Assembly: GCF_947488185.1 (NCBI RefSeq)
Contig: NZ_CANKYM010000006.1
Coordinates: 1 to 64,000, forward strand
Direction: 5' to 3'
Origin: an uncultured Roseobacter sp.
GTDB taxonomy: Bacteria > Pseudomonadota > Alphaproteobacteria > Rhodobacterales > Rhodobacteraceae
Length of the DNA stretch: 64,000 nt
Shown here: positions 15,135 to 22,766 of the stretch, piece after piece
Layout: each line of letters opens with the position of its first letter
How positions within the stretch are numbered: the first letter of the stretch is position 1
Made by a program: the position numbers and the translations under genes
Notes under the pieces: model-generated
The model's input: only the letters and a program-made list of their open reading frames with translations
Told to the model about the DNA's origin: nothing
Databases searched by the model: none

Positions 15135-16685
15135 TCAGGCCGTCGACATACCACCACGCATAGCCGTTTGGCCCGACTTTGATGTCGAAGTTTGGCCGCG
15201 CAAGATCGCCTCGGCCGCGTGCCGGGCGGAGAGGGTGGCCATCGGCAGGCCCGCGCCCGGATGTGTCCCGCCGCCCGCCAGCCACAGCCCCCGGATCGGC
15301 GTCTGCGCCGTGGGTCGTTGCAGCGCAGCGGTCAGCCCGTGCGGCGTTTGCCCGTAGAGCGCGCCCTGCGTTTCGGGGAACATCTCGGCGAAATGCTGCG
15401 GTGTCGTGATCGTTGTGGCGGTCGGTGTCGGCGACATAGTCACGCCCATATCCGCCATCCTCTGCATGATCTGATGATGCCATAGGTCCAAATCCGTTGG
15501 AGGGGTGAGTGTTGAGGTGGCCGGCGCGTTCGAGATGATCTCAAAGCGCTCCTGTGTGCAAGGGGGGCTGTCCTGGCCGCGATCCTCGGCGCAGAGATAA
15601 AGCGTCGGGTCGCGGGGGATTTTTCCGGCCATCAGGTCGTCGAATTCCGACCGGGGATCATCGGCGAAAAAGACGTTGTGATGGGCGAGGTCGACCCCCG
15701 AGGGGATCGCGGCAAAGCTGTGTACGCGCGCCGAGAAGGACCGGGGCAGTCTGACGGTTTGCGGCGCAACGCAGGTCAGAGCGGCACCCATGCTGCCAGT
15801 GGCCAGCGCGCGCGGATCCCCGGCATAGACAATCGTGTCGGCGTCCAGCTGGTCACCGCCGTTGATTTCTACGCCAGTGACCGCCCCGCCGATAACATCG
15901 ATCCGGTCGACATGGGTGTTGCGGCGCAGGTGGACACCCCGATCCAACGCAAGCCGGGTCAGGGCATCGGTCAGCGCATGCATCCCCCCTTTGACGACCC
16001 AGACACCTGCGGATTCCGCCTGCCAGATCAGCGACAGGATCGCCGGGCTGAGATGCGGCGCGCCGCCGACATAGGTGGCATAGCGGCCAAAAAGCTGCGC
16101 CAGACGCGGATCGCTGAACTGCTTTTTCAGACATGCCGCCAGCGTCGACAGCGGGGCCATGGCGGGGATCAGCGTCGGCTGGCGCAGCACATGCGGGATC
16201 AGCTGTGCCATCCGGGGGCGGGGGGCCTGCATCATCGGCGCGTCAAAGGCCGCGAACAGCCGGGCGGTTTGGGCATTGAAACGCTGGAAGTCGTCAGCGG
16301 CCTTGCCGCCCGCGAAATCGGCGATGGCGGCTGTGGTGGCGTCCGCATCGGCATGCAGGTCAAGGCGGCTGCCGTCAGGCCAGAAATGCCGGGCGAGGAT
16401 GTCCTGTTTGATCAGCGTCACATGATCGTCGAGCCGCGCGCCCGCGCAGGCAAAAAGCGCATCGAAGACATGGCGCAGGGTCAGCACCGTGGGGCCCGCA
16501 TCCACCGGTCCGGCGTCGCTCGGGAGGGTCCTGATCTTGCCGCCAGTGTGACCGTGGCGTTCCAGAAGCGTGACGGACATGCCACCGGTGGCCAGCCTGA
16601 GCGCTGTGGCCAGCCCGGCAATACCCGCACCGATCACGATGGCCTCCGGGCGCGGGCGTCTCAGGGAAGGGGTCTTAACAGCCAT
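15135..16685 (-). CDS. crtD: Methoxyneurosporene (1-hydroxycarotenoid 3,4-) desaturase
   Basis: A 516-residue CrtI-family FAD desaturase that makes the 3,4 double bond in hydroxy- or methoxy-carotenoids. The N-terminal FAD fold is IVIGAGIAGLATALRLA near residue 16, the C-terminal signature GLWLAGGGTHPGAGLP near 480. It is distinguished from crtI by position beside crtC, the usual crtCD pair. It is divergent from crtE over a gap with two PpsR-type operators, and its 3-prime end overlaps the coding signal of crtC. Confidence 0.93.
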   Translation of the reverse strand: MAVKTPSLRRPRPEAIVIGAGIAGLATALRLATGGMSVTLLERHGHTGGKIRTLPSDAGPVDAGPTVLTLRHVFDALFACAGARLDDHVTLIKQDILARHFWPDGSRLDLHADADATTAAIADFAGGKAADDFQRFNAQTARLFAAFDAPMMQAPRPRMAQLIPHVLRQPTLIPAMAPLSTLAACLKKQFSDPRLAQLFGRYATYVGGAPHLSPAILSLIWQAESAGVWVVKGGMHALTDALTRLALDRGVHLRRNTHVDRIDVIGGAVTGVEINGGDQLDADTIVYAGDPRALATGSMGAALTCVAPQTVRLPRSFSARVHSFAAIPSGVDLAHHNVFFADDPRSEFDDLMAGKIPRDPTLYLCAEDRGQDSPPCTQERFEIISNAPATSTLTPPTDLDLWHHQIMQRMADMGVTMSPTPTATTITTPQHFAEMFPETQGALYGQTPHGLTAALQRPTAQTPIRGLWLAGGGTHPGAGLPMATLSARHAAEAILRGQTSTSKSGQTAMRGGMSTA

Positions 16686-16713
16686 AGGGGATTGTTGACT
16701 CGCAGCAGCAATG

Positions 16714-16731
16714 TGTCCAGTATGATTTACA
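16714..16731. promoter_or_regulatory. PpsR/CrtJ-type operator (crtD-crtE, site 1)
   Basis: TGT-N12-ACA (TGTCCAGTATGATTTACA) in the crtD-crtE divergent gap. Confidence 0.78.
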
Positions 16732-16737
16732 CTTTAG

Positions 16738-16755
16738 TGTCGAAAATATATGACA
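16738..16755. promoter_or_regulatory. PpsR/CrtJ-type operator (crtD-crtE, site 2)
   Basis: TGT-N12-ACA (TGTCGAAAATATATGACA), six bases after site 1; the pair spans the likely crtE promoter. Confidence 0.78.
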
Positions 16756-16778
16756 CTCTGCCGGTGAAAGGATCCCCC

Positions 16779-17663
16779 ATGGGCATGACCTCCCGAATCG
16801 AAGCGGCAATTTCCTCGGCAGTTTCCGTGGGGCAGGGGAGGGGCGCCGTGCCACCCCGGCTGGCCTCGGCGCTGGGATATGCGACCGCGCCCGGGGGCGC
16901 ACGCATAAGGCCCACCATTCTGACATCTGTGGCGATGGCCTGCGGGGACGACAAGCCCGGGCTGACCGATGCCGCCGCCTCCGCACTGGAGATGATCCAT
17001 TGCGCCAGCCTCGTACATGACGATCTGCCCTGTTTCGATGACGCGGATGTGCGCCGGGGCAAGGCGTCGGTTCACAAGGCCTATTCCGAACCACTGGCCG
17101 TGCTGACCGGGGACAGCCTGATCGTGCTGGCCTTCGAGACGTTGGCGCGGCAGTCGGCGCACGCCCCGGACCGTGTGGCACAGATGATCCTGACGCTGGC
17201 ACAGCGTACCGGCATGCCGGGTGGCATCTGCGCGGGGCAGGGGTGGGAGAGCGAGGCGGAGATCGACCTCTCGGCCTACCATCAGGCCAAAACCGGGGCG
17301 CTGTTCATTGCTGCGACGCAAATGGGTGCGGTTGCCGCCGGTCAGGAGGCAGAGCCCTGGTTTGAACTGGGCGCGCGGATTGGCGAGGCATTCCAGGTGG
17401 CCGACGATTTACGCGATGCGCTCTACGATGAAGAAACTCTGGGCAAGCCCGCCGGTCAGGATGATCTGCACGGGCGTCCCAACGCGGTGTCGCTGCTGGG
17501 CGTGCAGGGCGCGATCTCGCGGCTGAAGGATATTCTGGGCGGGGCAATTGCCTCGATCCCCTCTTGTCCGGGAGAGGCGCAGCTGGCCGAGATGGTGCGC
17601 ACCTATGCCGAGAGGCTGACACCCGTCGCGCCCCATGTGACCGCCACGCGCAGCAATGTCTGA
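16779..17663 (+). CDS. crtE: Geranylgeranyl diphosphate synthase
   Basis: A 294-residue trans-isoprenyl diphosphate synthase that supplies GGPP for carotenoids and for the phytyl tail of bacteriochlorophyll. The first aspartate-rich motif is LVHDDLPCFDDADVRRGK near residue 76; the second is QVADDLRDALYDEE near 207. The ATG at MGMTSRIEAA has an AAAGGA ribosome site. Earlier in-frame starts lie within the PpsR operators and are rejected. The end overlaps crtF by 8 nt. Confidence 0.94.
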   Translation: MGMTSRIEAAISSAVSVGQGRGAVPPRLASALGYATAPGGARIRPTILTSVAMACGDDKPGLTDAAASALEMIHCASLVHDDLPCFDDADVRRGKASVHKAYSEPLAVLTGDSLIVLAFETLARQSAHAPDRVAQMILTLAQRTGMPGGICAGQGWESEAEIDLSAYHQAKTGALFIAATQMGAVAAGQEAEPWFELGARIGEAFQVADDLRDALYDEETLGKPAGQDDLHGRPNAVSLLGVQGAISRLKDILGGAIASIPSCPGEAQLAEMVRTYAERLTPVAPHVTATRSNV

Positions 17664-18780
17664 CACCGCTGGCGACATGCCGGGCTGGCGTGGTGGCTGG
17701 CTGAACCGGCTGGTCGCACGCCCCGGCTTTCAAAGCTGGGCCAGTAAATTCCCCCTGACCCGCAGGCAGGCGCGCAAGGATGGCGCGCTGCTTTTCGATG
17801 TGGTGCAGGGGTTCGTGCAAAGCCAGGTGCTGATGGCGCTGGTGGAGCTCGATATTCTCAAACGTCTGCGTGCGGGGCCGCAAAGCGCAGATCTGCTGGG
17901 ACGCGCGACAGACATTCCGGCGGACCGGATGCGGGTGCTGCTGCAGGCTGCCGCGGCGCTGGACCTGCTCAAGCGGGACCGCAGGGGGGCGTACCGGTTG
18001 GCGCGTAAGGGGGCGGCGCTGATGGGCGTGCCGGGGCTGGAGGCGATGATCCGTCATCACCGCGCTTTCTACGCCGATCTGGCCGATCCGGTTGCTTTGC
18101 TGCAGGGGCCAATGCAGACCGAGCTATCGGAATTCTGGCCCTACGTCTTTGGCGCGCGCGGGGACATTGATCCGGACGTGGCTGCCAAATATTCCGACCT
18201 GATGGCGCAAAGCCAGCGGCTGGTGGCAGAGGACACGCTGCGTGCCGTTTCGCTCAAAGGCACGCACTGCTTGCTGGATGTGGGCGGCGGCACCGGCGCC
18301 TTTCTTGAGGCAGCCGGGCGACAGGCCACGGGGCTGCAGATGATGCTCTTCGATCTGCCGCAGGTGGTGTCGGCGGCGCGGGTGCGGCTCAATGCGGCGG
18401 GTATGGGGGACCGGGTGACCATCCACGCCGGATCGTTTCGGGAGGATCCCTTGCCGCTGGGTGCAGATGCGCTTTCGTTGATCCGGGTGCTCTACGATCA
18501 TTCTGATGACACCGTGCGCAACCTGCTGGCGGCGGCCTTCGCGGCGCTGCCGCCGGGTGGTCGTCTTATCATTTCGGAGCCGATGGGTGGGGGCGCGTCC
18601 CCCGATCCGGCGGGGGACGTCTATTTCGCTTTCTACACGCTGGCGATGCAGACCGGGCGTGTGCGTTCGGCTGATGAGATATCCGACCTTTGTGCGACCG
18701 CAGGATTTGTGGACATGCGCAGCCGGAAACCGGCGCGGGCTTACGTCACGCGGGTGCTGACGGCGCGCAAGCCGCAATAG
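17656..18780 (+). CDS. crtF: Demethylspheroidene O-methyltransferase
   Basis: A 374-residue SAM-dependent O-methyltransferase that methylates the 1-hydroxy group of carotenoids such as demethylspheroidene. There is an N-terminal dimerisation/winged-helix region and a C-terminal Rossmann domain with the SAM motif LLDVGGGTGAFLEAAG near residue 210, then LPPGGRLIISEPMG near 300. It overlaps crtE and precedes the bchC promoter. Confidence 0.94.
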   Translation: MSDTAGDMPGWRGGWLNRLVARPGFQSWASKFPLTRRQARKDGALLFDVVQGFVQSQVLMALVELDILKRLRAGPQSADLLGRATDIPADRMRVLLQAAAALDLLKRDRRGAYRLARKGAALMGVPGLEAMIRHHRAFYADLADPVALLQGPMQTELSEFWPYVFGARGDIDPDVAAKYSDLMAQSQRLVAEDTLRAVSLKGTHCLLDVGGGTGAFLEAAGRQATGLQMMLFDLPQVVSAARVRLNAAGMGDRVTIHAGSFREDPLPLGADALSLIRVLYDHSDDTVRNLLAAAFAALPPGGRLIISEPMGGGASPDPAGDVYFAFYTLAMQTGRVRSADEISDLCATAGFVDMRSRKPARAYVTRVLTARKPQ

Positions 18781-18794
18781 TGTCTTTGGCGAAC

Positions 18795-18812
18795 TGTCCA
18801 ATTTAGTTGACA
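18795..18812. promoter_or_regulatory. PpsR/CrtJ-type operator (bchC, site 1)
   Basis: TGT-N12-ACA (TGTCCAATTTAGTTGACA), 15 bases after the crtF stop, upstream of bchC. Confidence 0.8.
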
Positions 18813-18820
18813 CAATTGTA

Positions 18821-18838
18821 TGTAAGATTAAACTGACA
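18821..18838. promoter_or_regulatory. PpsR/CrtJ-type operator (bchC, site 2)
   Basis: TGT-N12-ACA (TGTAAGATTAAACTGACA), eight bases after site 1. An eight-base gap between paired sites is the classical bchC arrangement in Rhodobacter. Confidence 0.8.
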
Positions 18839-18908
18839 GTGACAGCATGAGCTGCGGGATGAGTCTTTGACGGAGATCAAAAGCGATCACGCCAGCGAGG
18901 AGAGAGAT

Positions 18909-19850
18909 TTGGAAACCACCGCCGTTCTCCTGAAAGGTCCACGCGATCTTGATGTAGATACCCTGACGCTCACACCGCCGGGGCCTGCGGATCTGGTGGT
19001 CGATATCCAGCACTCCGGTATTTCCACAGGAACGGAAAAGCTCTTCTGGACAGGGGATATGCCGCCCTTTCCGGGCATGGGTTACCCGCTGGTCCCGGGC
19101 TATGAGGCCGTCGGCGAAGTGGTCGAAGCCGCCCCGGCGACGGGGTACCGGCCCGGCGATCATGTCTTTGTCCCGGGGGCGAATTGTTATGACGGGGCTT
19201 TCGGGCTTTTTGGCGGCGCCGCGTCCCGGATTGTAACCGCAGCAGATCGTGTGACGCGAATCGATGCGGGCCTTGGCGCGCAGGGGGCGCTGCTGGCGCT
19301 GGCGGCCACGGCGCGCCACACGATGGCCGGATTGAACAAGTCCGTGCCCGACCTGATCGTGGGTCACGGTGTGCTGGGTCGCTTGCTGGCCCGCCTGACA
19401 ATCGCCGCCGGTGCACCCGCGCCCACCGTCTGGGAGATCGACCCGGCACGGCGGGGCGGAGCCATGGGCTATGAGGTGATCGCCCCCGAGGACGATACGC
19501 GCCGCGACTACATGTCCGTCTATGATGCCTCGGGCAGCATGGAAGTGCTGAACGATCTGGTGGCCGCTCTGGGTAAGGGCGGTGAGGTCGTGCTGGCAGG
19601 CTTCTACAAAGAACCCATTCGTTTTGATTTCCCCCCGGCCTTCATGAAGGAGGCGCGGTTCCGGGTTGCTGCCGAATGGACCCATGACGATCTGGCCGCC
19701 ACCCGCGCGCTGGTGGAAAGCGGCACGCTGAGCCTGGATGGGCTGATCACCCATGAGACGGGCGCGGATCAGGCCCCGTCGGCGTACCGGCAGGCCTTCA
19801 CCGATGCGGATTGCCTGAAGATGATTTTGAACTGGAAGGACGTGGCGTGA
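18909..19850 (+). CDS. bchC: 3-hydroxyethyl bacteriochlorophyllide a dehydrogenase
   Basis: A 313-residue zinc-less MDR-type dehydrogenase that oxidises the C3 hydroxyethyl group to acetyl in bacteriochlorophyll a synthesis. The start is taken as a TTG preceded by GAGGAGAG, since the protein then begins LETTAVLLKGP like other BchC proteins (family length about 313). Another in-frame TTG 42 bases upstream lacks such a ribosome site. Motifs include HSGISTGTEKLFWTG, MGYPLVPGYEAVGEVVEA and GHGVLGRLLARLTIAAG. It is the first gene of the bchCXYZ-puf run. Confidence 0.93.
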   Translation: METTAVLLKGPRDLDVDTLTLTPPGPADLVVDIQHSGISTGTEKLFWTGDMPPFPGMGYPLVPGYEAVGEVVEAAPATGYRPGDHVFVPGANCYDGAFGLFGGAASRIVTAADRVTRIDAGLGAQGALLALAATARHTMAGLNKSVPDLIVGHGVLGRLLARLTIAAGAPAPTVWEIDPARRGGAMGYEVIAPEDDTRRDYMSVYDASGSMEVLNDLVAALGKGGEVVLAGFYKEPIRFDFPPAFMKEARFRVAAEWTHDDLAATRALVESGTLSLDGLITHETGADQAPSAYRQAFTDADCLKMILNWKDVA

Positions 19851-20878
19851 AAGATGGTATCGACACCAAGACCCCGGCTGCGGGCGACGTGCCAGACCTG
19901 AAGGACTTCGACAAGCGCCTGCGCGAGGAGGCCTCCGAGCCGACGCTGGAAGTGCCGCAGAGCGAACCCACCTCGAAAACGCAGATCATCGCGATCTATG
20001 GCAAAGGCGGGATTGGCAAGAGCTTCACGCTGGCCAACCTCAGCCACATGATGGCCGAACAGGGCAAGCGCGTGCTGCTGATCGGCTGTGACCCGAAATC
20101 TGATACCACCTCTCTGCTCTTTGGCGGCAAGGCCTGTCCGACGATTATCGAAACCTCGACGGCCAAGAAGCTGGCGGGCGAAGAGGTGAAGATCGGCGAC
20201 GTCTGTTTCAAACGCGGCGGCGTCTTTGCGATGGAGCTGGGTGGCCCCGAGGTCGGACGCGGCTGTGGCGGGCGCGGGATCATCCATGGGTTCGAGCTTC
20301 TGGAGAAGCTTGGTTTTCACGATTGGGATTTTGACTACGTGCTGCTGGATTTCCTTGGCGACGTGGTCTGCGGCGGCTTTGGCTTGCCGATCGCTCGGGA
20401 TATGGCGCAGAAGGTGATCTTGGTTGCGTCGAACGATCTGCAATCGCTTTATGTCGCCAACAACGTCTGCTCGGCAGTGGAATACTTCCGCAAGCTGGGC
20501 GGTAATGTCGGTGTCGCGGGTCTCGTGATCAACAAGGACGATGGGACTGGGGAGGCCGCGGCCTTTGCCGAGGCCGTCGACATTCCGGTTCTCGCGGCGA
20601 TTCCGCAGGACGACGATTTGCGCAAGAAATCCGCGAACTACCAGATTGTCGGCACGGCGCAATCGCAGTGGGGTTCGCTGTTTGCAGAGCTTGGCGACAA
20701 TGTCGCTGTGGCTCCGCCGGTGCGGCCCGCGCCGCTTGATCAGGATGGGTTGCTGGGACTCTTCGATGCCTCCGAGACGGGGGGTGACGTCGTGCTCGAA
20801 CCTGCCTCTGACGCGGATATGCGGGGCAAGAACGCCGCGCCCAAACCGTCGCTGGAGGTCGTTTATGACGAAGCCTGA
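19847..20878 (+). CDS. bchX: Chlorophyllide a reductase iron protein X
   Basis: A 343-residue NifH-like iron protein that donates electrons to the BchYZ catalytic component for C7=C8 reduction of chlorophyllide a. P-loop IAIYGKGGIGKSFTLANLS is near residue 48; Fe-S ligand cysteines are in GPEVGRGCGGRGII and LGDVVCGGFGLP. The GTG start overlaps the bchC stop. The last 14 bases overlap the start of the small orf at 20865, which separates bchX from bchY. Confidence 0.95.
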   Translation: MKDGIDTKTPAAGDVPDLKDFDKRLREEASEPTLEVPQSEPTSKTQIIAIYGKGGIGKSFTLANLSHMMAEQGKRVLLIGCDPKSDTTSLLFGGKACPTIIETSTAKKLAGEEVKIGDVCFKRGGVFAMELGGPEVGRGCGGRGIIHGFELLEKLGFHDWDFDYVLLDFLGDVVCGGFGLPIARDMAQKVILVASNDLQSLYVANNVCSAVEYFRKLGGNVGVAGLVINKDDGTGEAAAFAEAVDIPVLAAIPQDDDLRKKSANYQIVGTAQSQWGSLFAELGDNVAVAPPVRPAPLDQDGLLGLFDASETGGDVVLEPASDADMRGKNAAPKPSLEVVYDEA

Positions 20879-21038
20879 GTGCATCGAAAAAACCCACCGT
20901 GCGATGGACCGTGCTACAAACGCGGGCCGACGGTCGTTGATCGCCTGTGAGGTCAGTCGCGACATTATTGAAAAATCTATTCGGCTGATGGCGTCTATGC
21001 AGTTGCCCGCGCTGACCTACAGGTCCGTCGATAAATGA
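20865..21038 (+). CDS. Small protein encoded between bchX and bchY (57 residues)
   Basis: A short frame starting MTKPECIEKTHRAMDR and ending MQLPALTYRSVDK. It overlaps bchX by 14 nt at its start and bchY by 4 nt (ATGA) at its stop, so it is embedded in a translationally coupled series. The sequence is amphipathic, with a predicted helix around RSLIACEVSRDIIEKSIRLMA, two cysteines, no signal and no membrane segment. I do not recognise a family. In the Rhodobacter clusters I know, bchY follows bchX directly. The exact coupling argues for a real gene, possibly an accessory factor of chlorophyllide reductase. Confidence 0.65.
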   Translation: MTKPECIEKTHRAMDRATNAGRRSLIACEVSRDIIEKSIRLMASMQLPALTYRSVDK

Positions 21039-22606
21039 AGCAGGAAGTCACATATGATGATGCCGCCGAGGTGGAGGTGATCAAGGGTCATCCCCATGGT
21101 GACGTCACCCGTGTGGCGGATACGGCACCTGCCGATGGCGTCGGGTGCCATTCGGGTGCTGAGATGGCCGAGGCGGCACGCCTGGCCGGACAGTCGGAAC
21201 TGCTCGACAAGTTCAAGGCGGATTACCCGGTGGGTCCGCATGACAAGCCGCAGTCGATGTGCCCGGCGTTTGGATCGCTTCGTGTGGGTTTGCGGATGAA
21301 GCGGGTGGCGACGGTGCTGAGCGGGTCGGCTTGTTGTGTTTATGGGCTGACCTTTGTGTCGCATTTCTACGGCGCGCGGCGGTCGGTGGGCTATGTGCCG
21401 TTCAACTCCGAAACACTGGTGACCGGCAAGCTGTTTGAAGACATTCGTGAGTCCGTGCATGAGCTGGCGGACCCGGATCGCTATGATGCGATTGTAGTGA
21501 CGAACCTCTGCGTGCCGACGGCCAGCGGGGTGCCTCTGCGGCTGTTGCCGAAAGAGATCAACGGTGTGCGGATTGTCGGCATCGATGTGCCGGGGTTTGG
21601 CGTGCCGACCCATGCCGAGGCCAAAGACGTGCTGGCGGGTGCGATGCTGAGCTACGCCCGCTCTGAAGCCGAAGCAGGCCCGGTCGCGGCCCCGGTTGGC
21701 GGTAAGTCCACTCGCCCGACGGTGGCGCTTTTGGGCGAGATGTTTCCCGCCGATCCGATGATGATTGGTCAGATGCTGGCGCCCATGGGGCTGGCTGCCG
21801 GGCCGGTGTTGCCCTGCCGGGAGTGGCGCGAGCTTTATGCCGCACTCGATTGTGCGGTCGTCGCGGCGATCCATCCCTTCTATGTGGATACGGTGCGGGA
21901 GTTCAAAGCCGCCGGGCGGCCCGTCGTCGGCTCCGCGCCGGTGGGGTACGATGGCACGGCCAGCTGGTTGCGCGCGATTGGCGAGACCCATGGCGTGTCG
22001 GCAGAGGACATTGCGGTCGCGCAAAACGCTGTTTTACCCGCGATCCGGGGCGCGCTGGCCGCGACACCCATCAAGGGCACGATTACGCTCTCGGGTTATG
22101 AGGGGTCTGAGTTGCTGGTCGCGCGCTTGCTGATCGAGAGCGGGGCGGAGGTGCCTTATGTGGGCACGGCTTGTGCCAAGTCACCCTGGTCGGCGGCGGA
22201 CGCAGAGTGGCTGGCGGCGAAGGGGGTCACGGTCAAATACCGCGCCTCGCTGGAGGATGATTGTGCAGCGATGGAAGCGGTGCAGCCTGATCTGGCCATT
22301 GGGACCACGCCGGTGGTTCAGAAAGCCAAGGAGCTGGGCATTCCCGGTCTCTACTTCACCAATCTGATTTCCGCGCGGCCTCTCATGGGTGTTGCGGGGG
22401 CCGGATCACTGGCGGAGGTGATCAATGCGGCCATCGGCAACAAGGACCGCATGGGCCGGATGAAGGCGTTTTTTGAAGATGTCGGCGCAGGCGACACTGC
22501 GGGTGTATGGGAGGGTGTGCCGAACCTGCGGCCTGACTTCCGGGCGCAGCATCAGAAGAAGCTGGACAAGGCCGCGCGGGCGGCCAAAGCGGTGCAGATG
22601 ATATGA
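21035..22606 (+). CDS. bchY: Chlorophyllide a reductase subunit Y
   Basis: A 523-residue NifD/BchN-like subunit of the dark-operative chlorophyllide a reductase. It binds a 4Fe-4S cluster with BchZ and houses the substrate. Conserved cysteines are visible in MCPAFGSLRVG, SGSACCVYGLTF and VVTNLCVPTASGVP. The ATG overlaps the stop of the 57-codon orf; the protein resembles other BchY sequences from about GCHSGAEMAEAARLAG (residue 37) on, so the first 36 residues are a variable N-terminus. Confidence 0.95.
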   Translation: MKQEVTYDDAAEVEVIKGHPHGDVTRVADTAPADGVGCHSGAEMAEAARLAGQSELLDKFKADYPVGPHDKPQSMCPAFGSLRVGLRMKRVATVLSGSACCVYGLTFVSHFYGARRSVGYVPFNSETLVTGKLFEDIRESVHELADPDRYDAIVVTNLCVPTASGVPLRLLPKEINGVRIVGIDVPGFGVPTHAEAKDVLAGAMLSYARSEAEAGPVAAPVGGKSTRPTVALLGEMFPADPMMIGQMLAPMGLAAGPVLPCREWRELYAALDCAVVAAIHPFYVDTVREFKAAGRPVVGSAPVGYDGTASWLRAIGETHGVSAEDIAVAQNAVLPAIRGALAATPIKGTITLSGYEGSELLVARLLIESGAEVPYVGTACAKSPWSAADAEWLAAKGVTVKYRASLEDDCAAMEAVQPDLAIGTTPVVQKAKELGIPGLYFTNLISARPLMGVAGAGSLAEVINAAIGNKDRMGRMKAFFEDVGAGDTAGVWEGVPNLRPDFRAQHQKKLDKAARAAKAVQMI

Positions 22607-22613
22607 TAGCGGT

Positions 22614-22631
22614 GCAAAATACATATTTTGC
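22614..22631. other. Short inverted repeat after bchY
   Basis: GCAAAATA-CA-TATTTTGC, an 8-bp perfect inverted repeat eight bases after the bchY stop. It could be a protein site or a weak hairpin; no T-run follows. Confidence 0.4.
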
Positions 22632-22692
22632 GCCGCGTGCGCGGCAGCGGGTTTCGCAAGAAATCTGCGTGCGCACCCAGGTTGTTTTTCCT

Positions 22693-22749
22693 GATGGGGC
22701 TCTGCCCCGGCGCTGCGCGCCTCCCCGGGATATTTTTGGCCAGAAGAAG
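22693..22749. repeat. Rhodobacteraceae-type intergenic repeat
   Basis: A 57-base stretch with the small hairpin GGGGC-TCT-GCCCC (22696-22708) followed by CTCCCCGGGATATTTTTGGC and CAGAAGAAG. From memory this type of block recurs between genes in many Rhodobacteraceae genomes. Only this copy was found in the window. It fills most of the 160-base bchY-bchZ gap, which is otherwise very short in related clusters. Confidence 0.5.
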
Positions 22750-22766
22750 CAGGGAGGTCTCTGCCG

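Noticed and set aside
15678..16778. Upstream extension of the crtE frame through crtD
   Set aside because: It reads antisense to crtD and through the PpsR operators; conserved CrtE sequence begins only at MGMTSRIEAA.
18156..18166. GCGCGGGGACA half of the partition palindrome in crtF
   Set aside because: Only one arm is present; similar half-sites such as TGTCCCCGC near 34400 are expected by chance in GC-rich DNA.
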